Below are positions 16,640-24,571 of a stretch of 32,445 nucleotides of DNA, in pieces. Numbering within the stretch: position 1 is the first letter of the stretch; each line of letters opens with the position of its first letter. The translations under genes were made by a program, and so were the position numbers. The stretch comes from an uncultured Lachnospiraceae bacterium (GTDB taxonomy: Bacteria; Bacillota; Clostridia; Lachnospirales; Lachnospiraceae): the NCBI GenBank assembly GCA_947175175.1, contig CAMWLV010000029.1, positions 1 to 32,445 of the forward strand, written 5' to 3'. A model generated the notes under the pieces. That model was given only the letters and a program-made list of their open reading frames with translations, was not told the DNA's origin and did not search any database.

Positions 16640-17971
16640 TTACTTCTTATTAAGCTCCGCAAATACTCTATTGTAAGTTTCCAGATATGGAAGCTCCTGC
16701 TCCTGACAGACTGCCGCCAGCGCCTCATACTCAGGATACACCCTGTCGCCGCATTTCTTCACTTCAAGTGTTCCCAAACTGGTGTTATCCATACGTTTCT
16801 CACGTTTTAGCACAGTGCGCTCCATCTCCACTCTTCTGATGCCAATCGTGGTTGTTTCTCGGAAAATAATCTGCTCCAGCTTTGTGACATCTTCCTCCTT
16901 ACAGATTACATTGAGCTGGTATGCCGGTCGGTTCTTTTTCATATAAATCGGTGTGTAGTACACATCTCTTGCCCCTTCCTCAAACAGCCTGTCCATCACA
17001 TAGCCGAATGCCTCTCCCGGGCAGTCATCAATATTTGACTCCAGCTTATAGATCTTATCTCTTTGCTCTTCCAGCTCCTCCACGATCATTGCCCTAAGAA
17101 GACTCGCCTTCTCATAATTTCTCTTACCAGCACCAATACCGCTTGCCACAACCTTGAATTTGCCGGGCAGCCGGTCTGTCGTCCTGACTGCTGCCGCAAT
17201 CGCTGCACCGGTCGGTGTCACAAACTCGCCCTGCATATCCATAAAGTGTACTGGCAATCCGTAAGCCTCCATAATATTCGCCGTCGCGGGTACCGGCACA
17301 GGAAGAATACCATGCTGACAGCGCACACTGCCGTGTCCCTCATATAATTCCGATACAGTAACAGTTGTTATGTTATATTTTTCATTCAATGAATCCAGAC
17401 ATACGGCAGCAGACATGATATCCACGATCGAATCCACTGCTCCCACCTCATGGAAATGCACCTCACCCACCGGTTTATTGTGTGCTTTTGATTCTGCTTC
17501 GGCAAGAATGCCAAAAATCTTCAGCGCCAGAGCTCTTGCACCATCTGTAAGCTTTGCCCTATTCAAAACGCCTGTTATTTCTTTCAATCCTGTATGATGA
17601 TGGTGTCCTTCCCCATGGCTATGATGTCCCTCTTCGCAGCTATGCTCATGTTCAAGGTGATGTTTTCCCTCGTGATGGTGGTCATGTTCGTGATGGTGTT
17701 CTTCCTCATGCCCATGATGATGCCCATGCAGATATTCCATATCATGGTCATGATTCTCATGCTCCTTGTCCAGTATCACCTCAAAATCGCAGGCATCGAT
17801 CCCCGCCTTCTGCACTCTCTTCACCGCAATATCAAATCCCGGAACCAGTGGTCTGATGCTGTCAACTGCCTCATCAAGCGCCTTTTGGTCAGCACCGAGA
17901 TCCAGAAGCGCCGCAACTGTCATATCCCCGCTGATTCCCGAATAACACTCCAAATATAATGTTCTTTTCAT
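16640..17971 (-). CDS. larC: Nickel-pincer cofactor biosynthesis protein LarC
   Basis: A 443-residue protein. LarC inserts nickel into the dithio-pyridinium mononucleotide to complete the cofactor of lactate racemase and relatives. The N-terminus LYLECYSGISGDM and later segments VHFHEVGAVDSIVDI and VTPTGAAI are family hallmarks. Residues about 68-126 form a His-rich insert with 26 histidines plus many Asp/Glu, probably a nickel store. In Lactiplantibacillus plantarum larC is split and needs a programmed frameshift, whereas here one continuous frame covers both parts. I choose ATG 17971, preceded by AGAGAGG; an in-frame start at 18049 would overlap larB. larB lies 13 bases upstream; larA and larE are not in this window. 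Confidence 0.93.
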   Translation of the reverse strand: MKRTLYLECYSGISGDMTVAALLDLGADQKALDEAVDSIRPLVPGFDIAVKRVQKAGIDACDFEVILDKEHENHDHDMEYLHGHHHGHEEEHHHEHDHHHEGKHHLEHEHSCEEGHHSHGEGHHHHTGLKEITGVLNRAKLTDGARALALKIFGILAEAESKAHNKPVGEVHFHEVGAVDSIVDIMSAAVCLDSLNEKYNITTVTVSELYEGHGSVRCQHGILPVPVPATANIMEAYGLPVHFMDMQGEFVTPTGAAIAAAVRTTDRLPGKFKVVASGIGAGKRNYEKASLLRAMIVEELEEQRDKIYKLESNIDDCPGEAFGYVMDRLFEEGARDVYYTPIYMKKNRPAYQLNVICKEEDVTKLEQIIFRETTTIGIRRVEMERTVLKREKRMDNTSLGTLEVKKCGDRVYPEYEALAAVCQEQELPYLETYNRVFAELNKK

Positions 17972-17984
17972 AATAACCTCTCTA

Positions 17985-18743
17985 TTATACTCTCTCCGCA
18001 AGGCGATTAATCTGTGTCGCCATATATCCCGCACCATATCCATTGTCAATATTCACGACGGCAATTCCGTTTGCACAGGAGTTGATCATCGTGAGCAGCG
18101 CAGATAGACCATGCATGCTCGCTCCATATCCGACAGAAGTCGGCACTGCTATGACCGGATTACTGACCAGTCCGCCGATTACGCTCGCCAGTGCGCCCTC
18201 CATACCTGCCACTGCCACGACGCAGTTTGCCTCCTGTATCGTCTCTGTGTGTGCCAGCAACCTGTGCAGCCCGCTCACTCCCACATCATAGACCCGATTG
18301 ACACGGCTGCCAAAATACTCTGCTGTCTGCGCTGCCTCTTCCGCTACAGGGATATCTGCTGTTCCCGCCGTGCAGACTGTAATCTTTCCGATACGCTTCG
18401 CCGCCTTTTCCTCCGGATCCTTTTCTATCTTTAATATTTTAGAAACCCTGTCATACTGTACCTGCGGAAGTTCCCTGCGTACAAGTTCATACTGCATTTC
18501 ATCTGCCCTTGTCCCGAAAACCTCACCATTTTTCTCAAACATTTTCCGGAAAATCGACACCAGGTATTCATCTGGCTTTCCCGCACAATAGATCACCTCT
18601 GGAAAACCTGAACGAAGCTCCCTGTGCATATCAAGTTTGGCAAACCCCATCTCCTCAAAAGGCTGCCGCCTCAGATACCTTTCCGCCTCATCTACGGTCA
18701 TCTCACCGTTTTGCACCCTCTCAAGTATGTTTTTCACTTCCAT
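17985..18743 (-). CDS. larB: Nickel-pincer cofactor biosynthesis protein LarB
   Basis: A 252-residue protein. LarB carboxylates and hydrolyses nicotinic acid adenine dinucleotide in the first step toward the nickel-pincer cofactor. The N-terminal 80 residues are a family-specific helical region, and the C-terminal 150 resemble PurE/AIR carboxylase: TAGTADIPVAEEA, VAGMEGALASVIGGL and PTSVGYGAS. Length is normal. A good promoter is visible upstream (18782-18810) and larC follows after 13 bases. Because larA and larE are absent from the window, the cofactor must be completed and used by products of genes elsewhere. Confidence 0.93.
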   Translation of the reverse strand: MEVKNILERVQNGEMTVDEAERYLRRQPFEEMGFAKLDMHRELRSGFPEVIYCAGKPDEYLVSIFRKMFEKNGEVFGTRADEMQYELVRRELPQVQYDRVSKILKIEKDPEEKAAKRIGKITVCTAGTADIPVAEEAAQTAEYFGSRVNRVYDVGVSGLHRLLAHTETIQEANCVVAVAGMEGALASVIGGLVSNPVIAVPTSVGYGASMHGLSALLTMINSCANGIAVVNIDNGYGAGYMATQINRLAERV

Positions 18744-18781
18744 TCCTGTCCCGCCCTTCTGTCAAAAATTCTGCTTTGTCT

Positions 18782-18810
18782 ATTATAATACATCAGACAA
18801 ACAGGCGCAA
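18782..18810 (-). promoter_or_regulatory. Promoter of the larB-larC operon
   Basis: On the minus strand TTGCGC (18805-18810), a 17-bp spacer and a perfect TATAAT (18782-18787) lie about 40 bp upstream of larB. The -35 box sits inside the terminator hairpin of the upstream EAL gene, so the two signals overlap. Confidence 0.65.
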
Positions 18811-18828
18811 CTATATTCGCTGCGCCTG
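18802..18828 (-). terminator. Terminator of the EAL-domain gene
   Basis: CAGGCGCA (18802-18809) pairs with TGCGCCTG (18821-18828), followed on the minus strand by TTTGTC. It lies seven bases after the stop of the gene ending at 18835. Confidence 0.65.
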
Positions 18829-18834
18829 ACCTTC

Positions 18835-20892
18835 CTATCTATATTCACTGATCTCACAGAATGTAACCATCATGATCATGGTATCTGCCCGCTTCCCGAT
18901 CACTTTCACTGTCACACGATACCAGATATCATCCGTAAGCTCGTACTCCATCGGTCCACAGAAATCTCCCTTCACGATCTTCGCAAATGCCTCGCTTAGA
19001 AGATATCTCTCGCTCTGCACCCTTCTGTTGTGCTCGCGCTCACTGATGCTCTTATCAAATACGATATCGTTTTCGTACCGATTGTTCGTCCTGAGCAGTT
19101 CCAGTTTTTCGTTCCGGTACTCATATATCGCAATCGGCATTTCCAGCATATCGAAAAATCTGCTGACGCTCGAACGCGTATTCCATAGTTCGTTGATGAT
19201 CGCTGTATTCTCATCCGTGCTGCTTTTTGCCCCCATTGCCTCTTCCCTGGCGATAAATGCCTCGTAGTCGGCAACAGGCATAGGCTTTGCATAGTAATAT
19301 CCCTGCGCATACTCACAGCCAATGCATTTGAGGAAATCAACCTGCTCCAGCGTCTCCACGCCCTCCACGATCGATGGAAGGTGCAGCCATTTTGCCATGC
19401 GGATCACGGAAGTCAGCACCTTCTCACCTTTTCCGTTAAACTCCTGGTCCTGCAGGAATTTCATATCTACCTTCAGGTAATCGACCTCCATGTCCTTCAG
19501 GACATTCAGAGAAGAATAGCCGCTTCCAAAATCATCCATCATAATCTTAAAACCTAACTGATGAAGATTGCTCATCGTCTTCATGATCAGCTCCTGGTCT
19601 TCCATAAAGGCGCTCTCCGTCAGCTCCAGATTGAGGAGCTCCGCCGGAATCTGATACTCCGTGATCAGCTTCTTGAAAATCTGAACCAGCTGCGGATTAT
19701 AGATATTGACCCGCGACACGTTCACCGAGATCGGATTCGGATCCTTACCCTCATCAATCCACTTGCGCAGCAACTTGCAGACGTTGCGCCACATATACTG
19801 GTCAAGCCTGCCGATAATACCGTTCCGTTCATAAACCGGTATAAACTCGCCTGGAGAGATCATTCCTTTTTCCGGGTGATTCCAGCGCACCAGTGCCTCC
19901 GCCCCATACGAGCGGTCTGTTACCAAATTGATCTTTGGCTGTAAATATACCTCAAACTGTTCCTCGTCAATGGCGCGGTTCACTTCATTGATGATAAACT
20001 GCTCCTGGCGCATGTCCTCGATCATACTCTCGTTATAGTACGCTATACTCTGGACAAATTTCCCCTTGCAGCTCTTTGCTGCCAGAAAGGCCCTGTCATA
20101 CATCTCCGACACATCCAGCGTATCATCATTGATGACATACACGCCACATGATACTTTGATATTATAGTCCTTGTTCACTTTCCTCAGGTTGATTTGCAGT
20201 GCGTTGACCAACAGCTCAACATTTTCTTCCTTATAAGGCATGCACACCGCAAAAACGTCATTTTCCAGCCTGCCATAGACAAACTTGTCAAAGACCGTCG
20301 ATATCTTCCGAAGCTCCGAAGCGACACTCCGCAGTACCCTGTCACCTTCCTTAATGCCATAGAAATTGTTTATCATCTTAAAACGGTCAATGTCAAACCG
20401 TGCAAACGCAAACGTTTCCTCTGCATTCTCTGAGAGAACTATTCTCACTGCCCGATAAAACTTAAACTTCGTATAAAGTCCCGTGATCGCATCCCGTTCC
20501 GCCATGATCATACGGCTCTTGTCAATCGCATTCTTGATACGGAACTGTAAAAGCACCGGATTGTAGGGCTTCATGACAAAATCCCACACCCCCGCCTCCA
20601 GACACTTCTGCTCAGAATGCCAGTCCTCATTGGAGGTGGCTACGATCACCGGAATATTGTCATACTCCTGATGCTTGCGAAACTCGTCCATAAACTGAAA
20701 ACCATCCATGACCGGCATAATGAGATCCAGTACGATCACTGCCACTTTATCGATATTGGCAGCAAGAATCTCGAGTGCCTCCTGCCCGTCCGATGCGTCC
20801 AACACCTCAAAGTCATCCGTGATCACATCTTTCAGCTGCTGCTTGACCACTTCCTCGTCATCCACTAATAATATTGTGTTCTTACTATACAT
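18835..20892 (-). CDS. Response regulator with degenerate GGDEF and intact EAL domain (c-di-GMP phosphodiesterase)
   Basis: About 685 residues. The order is a receiver domain (VDDEE, phospho-acceptor in VLDLIMP, Lys in MKPYN; about 1-120), a GGDEF domain (about 125-290), an EAL domain (about 310-550) and a C-terminal PAS-like region of about 100 residues. The GGDEF signature reads RLEND, so cyclase activity is unlikely. The EAL domain keeps EALVRW, the Glu in NLELTES, DDFGSGYSS, the Lys in VDYLKVDMKFL and EGVET, so it should hydrolyse c-di-GMP. I prefer ATG 20892 (MYSKNT), with AAGGAG eight bases upstream, over 20925. It is a single-gene unit with its own promoter and terminator; no partner kinase is adjacent. 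Confidence 0.9.
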   Translation of the reverse strand: MYSKNTILLVDDEEVVKQQLKDVITDDFEVLDASDGQEALEILAANIDKVAVIVLDLIMPVMDGFQFMDEFRKHQEYDNIPVIVATSNEDWHSEQKCLEAGVWDFVMKPYNPVLLQFRIKNAIDKSRMIMAERDAITGLYTKFKFYRAVRIVLSENAEETFAFARFDIDRFKMINNFYGIKEGDRVLRSVASELRKISTVFDKFVYGRLENDVFAVCMPYKEENVELLVNALQINLRKVNKDYNIKVSCGVYVINDDTLDVSEMYDRAFLAAKSCKGKFVQSIAYYNESMIEDMRQEQFIINEVNRAIDEEQFEVYLQPKINLVTDRSYGAEALVRWNHPEKGMISPGEFIPVYERNGIIGRLDQYMWRNVCKLLRKWIDEGKDPNPISVNVSRVNIYNPQLVQIFKKLITEYQIPAELLNLELTESAFMEDQELIMKTMSNLHQLGFKIMMDDFGSGYSSLNVLKDMEVDYLKVDMKFLQDQEFNGKGEKVLTSVIRMAKWLHLPSIVEGVETLEQVDFLKCIGCEYAQGYYYAKPMPVADYEAFIAREEAMGAKSSTDENTAIINELWNTRSSVSRFFDMLEMPIAIYEYRNEKLELLRTNNRYENDIVFDKSISEREHNRRVQSERYLLSEAFAKIVKGDFCGPMEYELTDDIWYRVTVKVIGKRADTMIMMVTFCEISEYR

Positions 20893-20965
20893 ATGTGTCA
20901 GCTCCTTTATGCCAAACCGCTTCAACCGGATTGGCAGTTGTTCTTATTGACAACAGTACACTTTA

Positions 20966-20995
20966 ATTTTACCGTTTTTGACACGTTTTTGTCAA
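20966..20995 (-). promoter_or_regulatory. Promoter of the EAL-domain gene
   Basis: On the minus strand a perfect TTGACA (20990-20995), an 18-bp spacer and TAAAAT (20966-20971) lie about 75 bp upstream of ATG 20892. The spacer itself contains an inverted TGTCAA/TTGACA arrangement. The rest of 20893-21105 shows no gene. Confidence 0.65.
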
Positions 20996-21105
20996 TATAT
21001 TCTAATATTTTTGTGGAACCCGGTATGCTTTTTGGCAAAAAGTTATATATTATTCCTAAAACATAGAAAAAACTACTTATGATTTTGCTGCTATCATTCT
21101 ACGAA

Positions 21106-21149
21106 ACAAAAGGTGCACTAACCTTGAATCCGGTTAGTACACCTTTTGT
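21106..21149 (-). terminator. Terminator of the copper operon
   Basis: An 18-bp stem with one mismatch (21106-21123 with 21132-21149, loop of 8) lies ten bases beyond the copA stop; on the minus strand it ends in CCTTTTGTTT. The near-symmetric stem could work in both directions. Confidence 0.85.
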
Positions 21150-21159
21150 CTTCTACACC

Positions 21160-21369
21160 TTATTCTACTGAAATTACTTTGTAATCCTGGTCTTCAACTG
21201 TCTTTTTCAGGATTTCGTCGCTGACTTCCGCATTCAGTGTAAGCACTGCTGTTCCCGCCTCATGGCTTACCACTGCCTCTGTCACCTGCTCGAGCGCCTC
21301 AAGGCATTTCTTTACCCTCGCCTCGCAGTGTCCGCACATCATTCCTTCAATCTTCATTGTCTTTGTCAT
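21160..21369 (-). CDS. Possible internal translation of a CopZ-like copper chaperone from the copA 3' end
   Basis: The last 69 codons of copA, from ATG 21369, match a complete small metallochaperone: [20 protein letters not shown] with the MxCxxC copper site, normal length and a normal end. GAAGGAG (21378-21384 on the minus strand) lies eight bases before that ATG, so the linker codes for a strong ribosome-binding site. A free chaperone could be made as well as the fused form. Alternatively, the site is a relic of separate copA and copZ genes that lost a stop codon between them. The reading frame is the same as copA, so this is an overlapping product and not an extra gene. Confidence 0.4.
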   Translation of the reverse strand: MTKTMKIEGMMCGHCEARVKKCLEALEQVTEAVVSHEAGTAVLTLNAEVSDEILKKTVEDQDYKVISVE

Positions 21370-23757
21370 TTTCTTTTCTCCTTCTTTCTTTATATTTGTA
21401 TCACTACAACCAGCCTGCGGCTGAATCGTTTCTTTTTTGCCTGTAACACGCTTCCTGTCGCGCTTCGTACTGTAGATGTCGACCAGGTTCAGCCGCAGTG
21501 CATTCGTCACCACACAGAAACTTGACAGACTCATTGCTGCCGCGCCAAACATGGGATTGAGCTGCCACCCAAACAATGGGATCCACACGCCTGCTGCCAG
21601 CGGGATTCCTATGATATTGTAGAAAAATGCCCAGAAAAGGTTTTCATGGATATTTTTGAGTGTCTGGCGGCTTAACCGGATCGCCGCGGGTACATCCCTC
21701 AGGCGGCTTTTCATCAGCACTACATCTGCCGCATCGATCGCAATGTCCGTTCCGGCACCGATCGCAATCCCAATGTTTGCTCTTGTCAGTGCAGGCGCAT
21801 CGTTGATACCGTCGCCTACCATGGCAGTCTTGCCCTTTTCCATCAGGCTTCGTATGACACTTTCCTTCCCGTCAGGCAGAACTTCTGCAATTACCTCATC
21901 GACACCTGCCTGCTTTCCGATCGCGTTAGCTGTGTGCTCATTATCCCCTGTCAGCATGACAACATGGATTCCCATGCCCTGAAGCTCTTCCACCGCCTGT
22001 CTGCTGTCCTCCTTGATGACATCTGCCACCGCAATCATTCCGACAAGCGTGTCTCCGGCAAAGAACAAAGGTGTCTTTCCTTCCTCCGCAAGTTTTTGTG
22101 ATTTTCGCACAACATCCTGCGGAATGGCAAGCCGCTCTCCGATAAACTTTGCATTACCGCCATACAACTGCCTGCCATTGACCACGGCTGTCAGTCCATT
22201 TCCGGGAAGCGCCTTAAAATCCGACACTTCTGCCGCAAAATCCGTCTTATTTTGCTTGTTTACAAAATACTCTTTTGCATACTCGTTGACGGCGCGCGCA
22301 AGCGGGTGCTCACTTTTCTGTTCCAACGCATACGCCATAGCGATCAGTTCGTCCTCTGATACCCCATCGGCTGGTATGATGTCTGTCACCTTGGGTTCTC
22401 CATTCGTGATGGTTCCAGTCTTATCCAGTGCCACGATCGACACCTTTCCTGTCTCTTCCAGCGACACCGCCGTCTTGAACATGATACCGTTCTTAGCACC
22501 CACGCCGTTTCCGACCATAATCGCTACAGGCGTGGCAAGCCCCAGTGCACACGGACAGCTGATGACGAGCACGGAGATGCCTCTGGCAAGCGCAAATCCG
22601 ATTGTCTGACCTGCTGCAAGCCACACAAAAATGGTAATCAGTGCAATCAGGATCACTGCCGGAACAAATACACCTGATACCTTATCTGCCACCTTTGCAA
22701 TCGGCGCTTTCGTTGCCGCCGCGTCACTCACCATCTTGATGATCTGTGAAAGTGTCGTATCCTCGCCTACCCTTGATGCCCTGCACTTGATAAACCCTGA
22801 CTGGTTTACCGTTGCGGCTGATACCTTATCGCCTGTCTGCTTGTCAACAGGAATACTTTCCCCTGTAAGAGCCGCTTCGTTTACAGCACTTGTTCCCTCC
22901 AGCACAATGCCGTCAACAGGAATACTTTCCCCTGGTCTTACCACGAAGATATCCCCTACTGCCACTTCCTCGATCGACACTTTTGTCTCACTGCCATCGC
23001 GCACCACTACCGCCGTCTTAGGTGATATTTTCATCAGCCCTTTCAGTGCGTCGGTCGTCCTTCCCTTGGAGCGCGCCTCCAGCATCTTTCCCACCGTGAT
23101 CAGTGTCAGTATCATCGCCGCCGATTCAAAGTAAAACTCATGCATATATCCCATGACCGCCGCATGGTCGTTTTTCATCTGGGCATCTGTCATGGCAAAC
23201 AGCGCATAGGTACTATAGACAAAAGCCGCTGTCGAACCGAGCGCCACAAGCGTATCCATATTCGGCGCCCTATGCCACAGGCTCTTGAAACCGCTGACAA
23301 AGAACTTCTGGTTGATGACCATGACTGCAATTGTGAGCAAGAGCTGTATCAGTCCCATCGCGATATGATTATTCCCTAATGCTGCCGGAACCGGGAAATC
23401 CCACATCATATGTCCCATTGAAAAATACATCAGGACAACCAAAAAGCCTATGGAATACCACAATCTGCGCTTCAATACGGGAGTCTCTTTATCTCTCAGC
23501 ATTTCCTCCTGTTCGCTGGCACTGCCTGAGATTTGTGTACTATCTCCAGCAATACGGCTGCCTTTAACTGCAGCACCGTATCCTGCTTCCTCCACAGCCT
23601 TAATGATCTCTGCTGCAGAAGCGCTTCCTTCCACTCCCATAGAATTTGTAAGCAGACTCACCGAGCAGGAACTGACCCCTGCCACCTTTGACACCGCCTT
23701 TTCCACCCTGGCGCTGCAGGCGGCACAGCTCATGCCGGTCACTATATACTGCTCCAT
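21160..23757 (-). CDS. copA: Copper-exporting P1B-type ATPase with a C-terminal CopZ-like domain
   Basis: An 865-residue Cu(I) pump. Residues 1-65 are a heavy-metal-associated domain with metal-binding Cys11 and Cys14. Membrane helices follow from about 100. The phosphatase motif TGE is at 298-300, the transmembrane CPC at 401-403, the phosphorylated Asp445 in DKTGT, the HP motif SEHPLA at 482-487 and GDGIND at 648-653. YN (713-714) and MSLSS (742-746) are the Cu(I)-subgroup residues. Unusually, after the last helix and a charged linker, a second metal-binding domain (from Met797, MCGHC) is joined in frame; it looks like a separate CopZ chaperone. Start ATG 23757 follows GGGGGC. csoR lies 58 bases upstream. 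Confidence 0.95.
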   Translation of the reverse strand: MEQYIVTGMSCAACSARVEKAVSKVAGVSSCSVSLLTNSMGVEGSASAAEIIKAVEEAGYGAAVKGSRIAGDSTQISGSASEQEEMLRDKETPVLKRRLWYSIGFLVVLMYFSMGHMMWDFPVPAALGNNHIAMGLIQLLLTIAVMVINQKFFVSGFKSLWHRAPNMDTLVALGSTAAFVYSTYALFAMTDAQMKNDHAAVMGYMHEFYFESAAMILTLITVGKMLEARSKGRTTDALKGLMKISPKTAVVVRDGSETKVSIEEVAVGDIFVVRPGESIPVDGIVLEGTSAVNEAALTGESIPVDKQTGDKVSAATVNQSGFIKCRASRVGEDTTLSQIIKMVSDAAATKAPIAKVADKVSGVFVPAVILIALITIFVWLAAGQTIGFALARGISVLVISCPCALGLATPVAIMVGNGVGAKNGIMFKTAVSLEETGKVSIVALDKTGTITNGEPKVTDIIPADGVSEDELIAMAYALEQKSEHPLARAVNEYAKEYFVNKQNKTDFAAEVSDFKALPGNGLTAVVNGRQLYGGNAKFIGERLAIPQDVVRKSQKLAEEGKTPLFFAGDTLVGMIAVADVIKEDSRQAVEELQGMGIHVVMLTGDNEHTANAIGKQAGVDEVIAEVLPDGKESVIRSLMEKGKTAMVGDGINDAPALTRANIGIAIGAGTDIAIDAADVVLMKSRLRDVPAAIRLSRQTLKNIHENLFWAFFYNIIGIPLAAGVWIPLFGWQLNPMFGAAAMSLSSFCVVTNALRLNLVDIYSTKRDRKRVTGKKETIQPQAGCSDTNIKKEGEKKMTKTMKIEGMMCGHCEARVKKCLEALEQVTEAVVSHEAGTAVLTLNAEVSDEILKKTVEDQDYKVISVE

Positions 23758-23815
23758 TTCGATATGCCCCCTTTATTGATAACATTTATATAGTATGCCC
23801 CCAAAAATAGTCTTT

Positions 23816-24181
23816 TTATTTCATAAGCTTCTTGAGCGTCTGGATCAGTTCGTCAACAGTTTCCTCTTTTCCATCTCTAATATCCTGTGTCACACAAGTT
23901 TTAATATGATTCGCCAGAAGCACCCTGTTAAAGCTGTTGAGTGCCGCGTTCACCGCTGCCACCTGCACCAATATATCCGTGCAGTAGACATCTTTCTCTA
24001 CCATTCCCTTGATTCCGCGAATCTGCCCCTCGATACGGCTTAGTCGGTTGATCATATCCTTGTATTCTTTCCCAGAACGCTCTTTGGTCTTCTGTGCACA
24101 ATTCTCACACATTGCATCTTCTTTTTCCACAGTTTCATCTGCTTCTACATTTTCCATATTTTCCAATTTTTCATTATCCAT
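23816..24181 (-). CDS. csoR: CsoR-family copper-sensing repressor
   Basis: A 121-residue all-helical repressor of the CsoR/RcnR/FrmR family. The DNA-binding start of the core is INRLSRIEGQIRGIKGMVE. The Cu(I) ligands of the W-X-Y-Z fingerprint are present as Cys in DVYCTDIL, His in LLANHIKTCV and the Cys four residues later (C-H-C), which favours copper over nickel or formaldehyde sensing. The first 35 residues are an acidic extension with CENC, longer than in the shortest family members. Start ATG 24181 has AAAGGAG. It precedes copA in the same direction, and its promoter carries a plausible operator, so it should repress its own operon until copper rises. Confidence 0.9.
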   Translation of the reverse strand: MDNEKLENMENVEADETVEKEDAMCENCAQKTKERSGKEYKDMINRLSRIEGQIRGIKGMVEKDVYCTDILVQVAAVNAALNSFNRVLLANHIKTCVTQDIRDGKEETVDELIQTLKKLMK

Positions 24182-24219
24182 TTTTCGTATCTCCTTTCAT
24201 ACAATCCCGTGTAAGATAT

Positions 24220-24248
24220 ATACTATACCCATGTAAGGTAAATGTCAA
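24220..24248 (-). promoter_or_regulatory. csoR-copA promoter with a candidate CsoR operator in the spacer
   Basis: On the minus strand TTGACA (24243-24248), a 17-bp spacer and TAGTAT (24220-24225) form a good sigma-A promoter. The spacer reads TTTACCTTACATGGGTA, that is TACC-(5)-GGGTA, an imperfect palindrome like known CsoR boxes (TACCC...GGGGTA). A related half, CCCGTGTAAGATA, lies about 23 bp further toward csoR. Repression by occlusion is the expected mode. Confidence 0.6.
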
Positions 24249-24280
24249 TATGATTTTTATTATTTGCATATGCAGATGAA

Positions 24281-24432
24281 TGTAACAGTTCAGCCATGCA
24301 GAACTGTTACAGCATCAAGCAATACAAAATCGCTTCGCGATGACTTGATGCATCTCAGCCACTACTTGTTCTTACGTGGCTTGTATAAGCCATAATTTGC
24401 AGCATAGTGCAAATACCTGTCTGAACTGTTAC
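24281..24432. repeat. Multi-hairpin intergenic element bounded by TGTAACAGTTC
   Basis: The element starts with an 11-bp stem (24281-24291 with 24301-24311) and ends with a third copy, GAACTGTTAC (24423-24432), which can also pair with the first. Between them are an 8-bp stem (24312-24319/24344-24351) enclosing ATCGC-ttc-GCGAT, then GCCAC/GTGGC, GGCTT/AAGCC and ATTTGC/GCAAAT. No open frame is apparent. It resembles a MITE- or REP-like mobile hairpin element or a structured RNA. The core motif recurs at 3.6-3.8 kb, about 3990 and 32289-32298. Confidence 0.6.
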
Positions 24433-24472
24433 TTCTATATTTCATTTCAACCGATTTTCATCATATTTAGGA

Positions 24473-24501
24473 TTGATTTTCATAAAATAAAGTGCGATAC
24501 T
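24473..24501 (+). promoter_or_regulatory. Possible asnA promoter
   Basis: TTGATT (24473-24478), a 17-bp spacer and GATACT (24496-24501), in an AT-rich leader about 70 bp upstream of asnA. A second weaker pair (TTGAAA and TAATAT) lies downstream with a 19-bp spacer. No T-box or other riboswitch pattern is evident. Confidence 0.35.
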
Positions 24502-24571
24502 TAAAATATCGTGTTGAAAAGAATTAAAATAAAAAACATAATATTTGTAAATACAAGGAGGAACCTTCGCA

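Noticed and set aside
17972-18049. N-terminal extension of LarC
   Set aside because: It would overlap larB, and the family N-terminus (MKRTLYLECYSG) starts at 17971 behind a good ribosome-binding site.
24433-24571. T-box or other riboswitch before asnA
   Set aside because: No specifier stem, T-box motif or antiterminator could be seen; the leader is short and AT-rich.
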